45,973 nucleotides of DNA, taken from assembly GCA_964461635.1 (NCBI GenBank), contig CAYWVC010000004.1:1-45973 (forward strand), given 5' to 3'. Both the position numbers and the translations under genes were made by a program. Each line of letters opens with the position of its first letter. The stretch's first letter is position 1. The stretch comes from RGIG3994 sp964461635. GTDB taxonomy: Bacteria; Bacillota; Clostridia; Oscillospirales; CAG-272. This document shows positions 42,925 to 45,973 of the stretch, piece after piece. A model generated the notes under the pieces. That model saw only the letters and a list, made by a program, of their open reading frames with translations. It had not been told where the DNA came from and did not search any database.

Positions 42925-43794
42925 CTATAATTCGCGGAATGCCTGAAGGCAAACCGATTGCATACGCACATCAGCGTGACTGTAAATATCAAGCGTGACA
43001 CTTACTGACGAATGACCGAGAACGCTTGAAACAATCTTCGGATTAACTCCGTATTCAAGCATATATGTCGCATACGAATGACGCAGATCGTGAAATCTTA
43101 TCGGAGGCAATCCCGCGCTCTGAAGTAGCTTCCGAAACTGCTTTCCGAGGCTCGCCGGGGAAAGGTTGCAAAGATACTCACCGCCTGTATTCTTTCGAAT
43201 TTGAAAGATCCGTTTCATAATATCAGGATCAAGAAGTATCTCGCGGTTGCTCTTCTCGGTTTTACAAGGTGTTACAACTTCTCTGCCGTGTTCTACAGAA
43301 CGTGTCCGCTGAATGTGAAGCACTCCGCGACTGATAGATATATCTCTTTCCGGTATAATTCCAAGGCATTCACCACGTCGAAGCCCGTAACAAAGCGACA
43401 GCAAAATCGGCGCTTCTATAGGTGAACCAGTACAGACGGCAAGCAAATGCTTTTTCTGCTCTCTGTCGAGCACAGTATATCTGAACCTTTGAGTCCTCGG
43501 CATATCAAAAAGCGCGTAAGGCGTTGATGAAACATATCCGCGCTTGATGCCGTAGTTAAGCATTTTTCGAACGCTCGCGTGAACATACACAACACTTTTT
43601 GCGGACAACCGACACAGAAGATCCGTCGAAAGTCTGTCAAGATCCCTAACGGTAAGCGATTCAACGTCAATTCCACCAATCAGCGGCAAAGCGTGTTTTT
43701 CCATATTCACACGGTATCCGCGAATGGTAGACTCGCGGAGCTGAACATTCATATAGTTTCGCTGAAAATCAAGATAAAGCTCGTTGACCGTCAT
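42925..43794 (-). CDS. int: Tyrosine recombinase (integrase)
   Basis: A 289-residue phage-type integrase. The N-terminal core-binding domain spans about 1-100. The catalytic domain has Arg in CYGLRRGE (about 139), Lys in the beta-hairpin around 178-181 (CKTEKS), His235-Arg238 in FHDLRHSYAT, His261 in VLGHSS and nucleophile Tyr271 in LDIYSHA. It would recombine the 58-bp tRNA-Ser repeats to insert or excise the element. Its ATG overlaps the rep stop by four bases. It lacks the long N-terminal arm-binding domain of larger integrases, consistent with a short element. Confidence 0.95.
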   Translation of the reverse strand: MTVNELYLDFQRNYMNVQLRESTIRGYRVNMEKHALPLIGGIDVESLTVRDLDRLSTDLLCRLSAKSVVYVHASVRKMLNYGIKRGYVSSTPYALFDMPRTQRFRYTVLDREQKKHLLAVCTGSPIEAPILLSLCYGLRRGECLGIIPERDISISRGVLHIQRTRSVEHGREVVTPCKTEKSNREILLDPDIMKRIFQIRKNTGGEYLCNLSPASLGKQFRKLLQSAGLPPIRFHDLRHSYATYMLEYGVNPKIVSSVLGHSSVSVTLDIYSHADVRMQSVCLQAFREL

Positions 43795-44585
43795 TCCGTT
43801 GCCTCCGAAAAATAAGCTTCGGGCTCACTTTGATTATCAAACCACTTCACAGCTACATACTCATTGAAAAAGTCGGGCGAATCAATCATACGTAACATCA
43901 TATCTTGAACTATTGTTTCAGCTCCTGCAAGCCCTTTTGACGCATAATATGCGTGAGCGTTAAGCTCGGTAATCGTTGACATCGACTCTTTTGTGACATA
44001 CTTCATTATGTAACGGCTAACGGCTTCGGAGTTTTTGATTCGTTCTATCGAAGTATAACCGAATTTGTCGGCATAAGCTCGCCAAGTATAAACCGGAGTG
44101 CCGGATCTAATCCGTGCAAGTATGCGAATCGGTAGGTTGTCAGTAAGGCTGAAAGAATAAAGCTCGCTTTCCGGAAGCCCCGATAAAAACCCGTGCATAT
44201 GCCAACAGCCATCTTTATGCCTTTCGGGTATAAGAAGATATTTTACCTTATTTCCGCTTTTCTTCCGGAAATCACGGATCATCTGTGAAAGGTCCTTCCG
44301 AAATTTTTCAAGATCACGCCGATCGTATTTCTCCGGTGAAAGAGTAAGAGTGACGAACCAATCCCACGGATTACATACAGCAAGAGAAAATATACGTTCT
44401 TTTGTTCGACGCATATTATCAATAAGCTTGCGATCGTTTCCAGCTGTTCCCTTCTTGGTGTATTTGCGGTTTTGAAGTGCTTCGGAATTTAGCTTTTTAT
44501 ATATGTGAGTGAGCTTATAGCATTTTTCCGAATAGCGTTTCAGAACTCCAACGTCGTTGATAATTCTGTTAGAATATTTTATCAT
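43791..44585 (-). CDS. rep: HUH-type rolling-circle replication initiator
   Basis: A 264-residue protein with the three rolling-circle motifs: VTLTL (78-82), the metal-binding His-Met-His in GCWHMHGFL (129-131) and the nicking Tyr motif YIMKY (Tyr192, Tyr196). It should nick one strand at the origin and start rolling-circle replication of the excised circle. No helicase domain is present, so a host helicase such as PcrA (also in this window) is the expected partner. Coupled to the integrase gene downstream. A hairpin and AT-rich tract lie just upstream. Small plasmids, single-stranded DNA phages and satellites carry such proteins. Confidence 0.9.
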   Translation of the reverse strand: MIKYSNRIINDVGVLKRYSEKCYKLTHIYKKLNSEALQNRKYTKKGTAGNDRKLIDNMRRTKERIFSLAVCNPWDWFVTLTLSPEKYDRRDLEKFRKDLSQMIRDFRKKSGNKVKYLLIPERHKDGCWHMHGFLSGLPESELYSFSLTDNLPIRILARIRSGTPVYTWRAYADKFGYTSIERIKNSEAVSRYIMKYVTKESMSTITELNAHAYYASKGLAGAETIVQDMMLRMIDSPDFFNEYVAVKWFDNQSEPEAYFSEATE

Positions 44586-44642
44586 ATTTTCAAAAATGAA
44601 CGGGTGAAAATGTGGGTTTCCCGATTTATGATGCTATAGTCA

Positions 44643-44744
44643 AGTATTTATCTGTTATTATTATATAATATAATAGCGATCTCGCCGAGGGGATGCGGGG
44701 GGATGGCAAGCCATCCCCCTCGGTCTCCCCCTTCCCCGGCGAGA
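44643..44744. other. AT-rich tract and long GC hairpin, candidate replication origin
   Basis: Inner stem GGGGGATGG-CAAG-CCATCCCCC (44698-44719) within a wider pair TCTCGCCG (44680-44687) and CGGCGAGA (44737-44744), next to an AT-only run at about 44654-44675. Gene-free 44586-44763 upstream of rep. The layout matches a double-strand origin for the HUH protein, but the nick site is not identified; it may also end the transcript of the Cys-rich gene. Confidence 0.5.
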
Positions 44745-44763
44745 CGCACGCAAAAGTACATCT

Positions 44764-45069
44764 TTACACGTGCTCATTTCGCAGCTCGCGAAGCTTCTTC
44801 GCGGTTAACTGCTTATAGCGGTTATCATAACGAATAACATCGTTATAAGCTGAGAGAGCTTCCGACTTTAAGAAAGCGCGCAATTCTGCTTGAAGATCGA
44901 GAACCAACTGAATAACGCGATAATTTCTGCAAGGATCCCGAGCGAAAAGACAAAGCTCACAATAGTAAATGTCGCTAAGATATTTACAAATACATTCGCA
45001 AGTATTGACTTTTATATACTTTCGAACCGTTTCATCATACCGATAAAAAGAACAGGAATCTTGACGCAT
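44764..45069 (-). CDS. Cysteine-rich small protein of the element, unrecognised
   Basis: A 101-residue protein with cysteines C6, C24, C26, C28, C37, C40 and C47 in the N-terminal half (CECIC, then CELC) followed by a helical, charged C-terminal half. The pattern suggests a zinc-binding knuckle plus an alpha-helical part, as in small DNA-binding excisionase or transcription accessory proteins, but no family is recognised. ATG at 45069 is favoured over a GTG six bases up because AAGGGTG is seven bases before the ATG. First gene leftward from the switch promoter, ahead of rep and int. Confidence 0.75.
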   Translation of the reverse strand: MRQDSCSFYRYDETVRKYIKVNTCECICKYLSDIYYCELCLFARDPCRNYRVIQLVLDLQAELRAFLKSEALSAYNDVIRYDNRYKQLTAKKLRELRNEHV

Positions 45070-45096
45070 AGCCACTCACCCTTTTTTCTCCTTTCC

Positions 45097-45113
45097 TGTT
45101 GACAAGATCAACA
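45097..45113. promoter_or_regulatory. Dyad over the rightward -35 box
   Basis: Perfect inverted repeat TGTTGA-N5-TCAACA overlapping the -35 of the rightward promoter. It differs from the two AYGAC-type dyads and may bind another regulator or be a weak third site. Confidence 0.4.
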
Positions 45114-45127
45114 ACAGTAAATATAAT
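45099..45127 (+). promoter_or_regulatory. Consensus rightward promoter of the XRE regulator
   Basis: Perfect -35 TTGACA (45099-45104), 17-base spacer, perfect -10 TATAAT (45122-45127). Expected start near 45134. Confidence 0.85.
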
Positions 45128-45128
45128 T

Positions 45129-45144
45129 ACGACGGTAATGTCGT
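45129..45144. promoter_or_regulatory. Operator-like dyad 1 (ACGAC-N6-GTCGT)
   Basis: Perfect 5-bp half-sites with six-base spacing, located between the two facing -10 boxes and over both expected start sites. Confidence 0.6.
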
Positions 45145-45151
45145 TGCCACC

Positions 45152-45180
45152 ATTATAATGACAAAAGCGTCATATGTCAA
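45152..45180 (-). promoter_or_regulatory. Consensus leftward promoter of the Cys-rich gene (and perhaps rep-int)
   Basis: Read leftward: perfect -35 TTGACA (45180-45175), 17-base spacer, perfect -10 TATAAT (45157-45152). Expected start near 45145, facing the rightward promoter. Confidence 0.85.
45158..45173. promoter_or_regulatory. Operator-like dyad 2 (ATGAC-N6-GTCAT)
   Basis: Same half-site spacing as dyad 1 and centred 29 bases from it; fills the spacer of the leftward promoter, so binding here should block leftward but not necessarily rightward transcription. Confidence 0.6.
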
Positions 45181-45206
45181 TACTTATTTGAATTTTGGAG
45201 GTCGTA

Positions 45207-45695
45207 ATGGAAGAAAAAATTTCGCGCCATCACAATTGGGAAGAACTCACGCCAGAGCAACGAGAATGGTTTAAAGAAGTTGAAAAAAAGAAGGGCTTAA
45301 AAGAAGCCTTCTTTACACTGCCTATGATGGATCCTGATGAATCATCAAATCCGATTAACGAGAAAATAAAAGATATAAGACTTGAAAACGGTTTGAGTCA
45401 GACTGATCTTGCAAACGTTCTCGGCATCAGTCAAAGAGTTTATTGGAGATACGAACAGCACGGTTATAAAGTAAGTCCCAGAACACTCAGAGAGTTAGCA
45501 ACTTTTTATAATGTATCGGCTGATTGGTTTATCGGCGCAATAGAAGAAAAAAAGCCTCTGTATGAAGTCCCGAAAAGATTCGGATTATTCACCTATACTC
45601 TTGATGAAGTCAGGCAACTTAAAGCGCAAGGTTATAAAATTCAAACGCAAGATGAAATATACGAGCATCTAAAAGCTGGCAAAAGTGGGTCTTAA
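45207..45695 (+). CDS. XRE-family helix-turn-helix regulator of the element
   Basis: A 162-residue protein with a Cro/CI-type HTH at about residues 51-107 (IKDIRLENGLSQTDLANVLG then ISQRVYWRYEQHG, with the typical YNVSADWFIG end). An unusual N-terminal extension of about 45 residues (HHNWEELTPEQREWFKEVE) precedes it, and a C-terminal part of about 50 residues follows (TYTLDEVRQLKAQGYKI). GGAGG stands five bases before the ATG at 45207; an in-frame ATG at 45195 is too close to it. It is the probable repressor of the facing promoters and likely controls its own expression. Confidence 0.9.
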   Translation: MEEKISRHHNWEELTPEQREWFKEVEKKKGLKEAFFTLPMMDPDESSNPINEKIKDIRLENGLSQTDLANVLGISQRVYWRYEQHGYKVSPRTLRELATFYNVSADWFIGAIEEKKPLYEVPKRFGLFTYTLDEVRQLKAQGYKIQTQDEIYEHLKAGKSGS

Positions 45696-45879
45696 ATCGC
45701 CTACAATCGATTTTGTGCCCTTCGGGCGGGTCTGGATATGGGGCACCACTCAACGCGCCGCACGGGGCTTTATTTTGCCTTGCTGCCCATCTCACGGCTC
45801 ATCGTTGCACGGCTTTCAAGGACAGGACTGGCTGAATACGCCCTGCGGGGCGTGGAGGAATTACCGTCGATGCTCGCAT
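45696..45879. other. Gene-free right end of the element
   Basis: About 180 GC-rich bases between the regulator and the distal att copy. I see small inverted repeats (CGCCC-tgcg-GGGCG near 45839-45852) but no convincing ribosome site or gene. Open frames here run into the tRNA fragment and look spurious. Confidence 0.5.
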
Positions 45880-45937
45880 TTGGAAATCGTGTAACCGGTA
45901 AAACGGTTCGAGGGTTCGAATCCCTCCTTCTCCGCCA
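45880..45937 (+). repeat. Attachment-site direct repeat, distal copy (truncated tRNA-Ser)
   Basis: Identical 58 bases to 42836-42893, but without the 5' half of the tRNA, so it is not a functional gene. It marks the far end of the element; the chromosome resumes at 45938 with an imperfect GGGCGATA/TATTGCCC hairpin that may be the original tRNA terminator. Confidence 0.9.
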
Positions 45938-45973
45938 TCAAAGGGCGATAAAAAAGATATTGCCCCGAAAAAC

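Larger units (their letters stand above)
42836..45937. mobile_element. Compact integrative element in tRNA-Ser (int, HUH rep, XRE regulator)
   Basis: About 3.04 kb bounded by the 58-bp direct repeat of the tRNA-Ser 3' end. It carries a tyrosine integrase next to the tRNA, a rolling-circle Rep protein, a structured non-coding segment, a cysteine-rich small protein and an XRE regulator. Base composition of its genes is visibly more AT-rich than the flanking chromosome. There is no relaxase with coupling protein, no capsid or filament gene and no transposase. It is best described as an integrated rolling-circle replicon or minimal integrative mobilisable or satellite element that would rely on another element to move between cells. 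Confidence 0.88.

Noticed and set aside
45685..45894. Possible small gene between the regulator and the distal att
   Set aside because: It runs into the tRNA fragment, lacks a good ribosome site and its sequence resembles read-through of tRNA-Ser, not a protein.
45880..45937. A second tRNA-Ser gene
   Set aside because: Only the 3' 58 bases are present; acceptor 5' strand and D-arm are missing.

Overview
The window looks like a chromosomal contig from a Clostridia-type Bacillota, probably an uncultured gut lineage near Oscillospirales or Christensenellales. The evidence is gene content and sequence signals. Families typical of that class are present (DUF4364, DUF6062, Mbeg1-like DUF2974, the PRK06851-type ATPase, paired half-size TauE/SafE proteins, an NADP-type GdhA, a SecA with a C-terminal zinc tail). 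Shine-Dalgarno sequences are strong (AGGAGG type), the tRNA encodes its CCA end, and promoters have clear TTGACA-17-TATAAT forms. Placement below class is a guess. The core region is GC-rich by eye; the last 3 kb is visibly AT-richer.

Region 1 to 42.7 kb is core. It starts with a leftward, translationally coupled operon: pepT, a GDPD phosphodiesterase, an alanyl-tRNA editing protein, a DUF2974 hydrolase and a sugar isomerase-like TIM barrel. Next come a PAP2 phosphatase, murA, an EEP-family lipoprotein, a P-loop ATPase, a heterodimeric ABC exporter, ftsK/spoIIIE, a split TauE/SafE pair, a sigma-70 family factor, a DUF4364 regulator, gdhA, pcrA, a newly called 45-residue Q/N-rich protein, two unknown membrane proteins, secA, trmL-mnmA, a phosphohexomutase-nagB pair, a KDPG-aldolase homologue lacking its Schiff-base lysine, a HAD phosphatase, a permuted papain-like enzyme, alr, a sorbitol-6-phosphate-dehydrogenase-like SDR, a YgiQ radical SAM protein with an OGG-type glycosylase, and DUF6062-mnmM-VanY. 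Most of this is translation and tRNA modification, envelope synthesis, secretion and DNA maintenance. Two copies of a roughly 117-bp MITE-like palindromic repeat lie at 6.3 and 20.8 kb.

Region 42.8 to 45.94 kb is a compact integrative element inserted in the 3' half of a tRNA-Ser(GGA) gene. A 58-bp perfect direct repeat (42836-42893 and 45880-45937) marks its ends. Inside are a tyrosine integrase, an HUH rolling-circle Rep protein coupled to it, a long GC hairpin beside an AT-rich tract that could be the replication origin, a small cysteine-rich protein of unknown role, and an XRE-family regulator. The regulator and the leftward genes are served by two consensus promoters that face each other, with two matching 16-bp dyads (AYGAC-N6-GTCRT) placed to control them. 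This looks like a phage-style decision switch on an element with no visible structural or conjugation genes, and is the most interesting part of the window.

Other points worth attention are the sigma factor whose coding frame extends to an ACG codon behind a perfect Shine-Dalgarno, the Lys-to-Asn change in the aldolase homologue, and a second face-to-face promoter pair between the glycosylase and DUF6062 operons.
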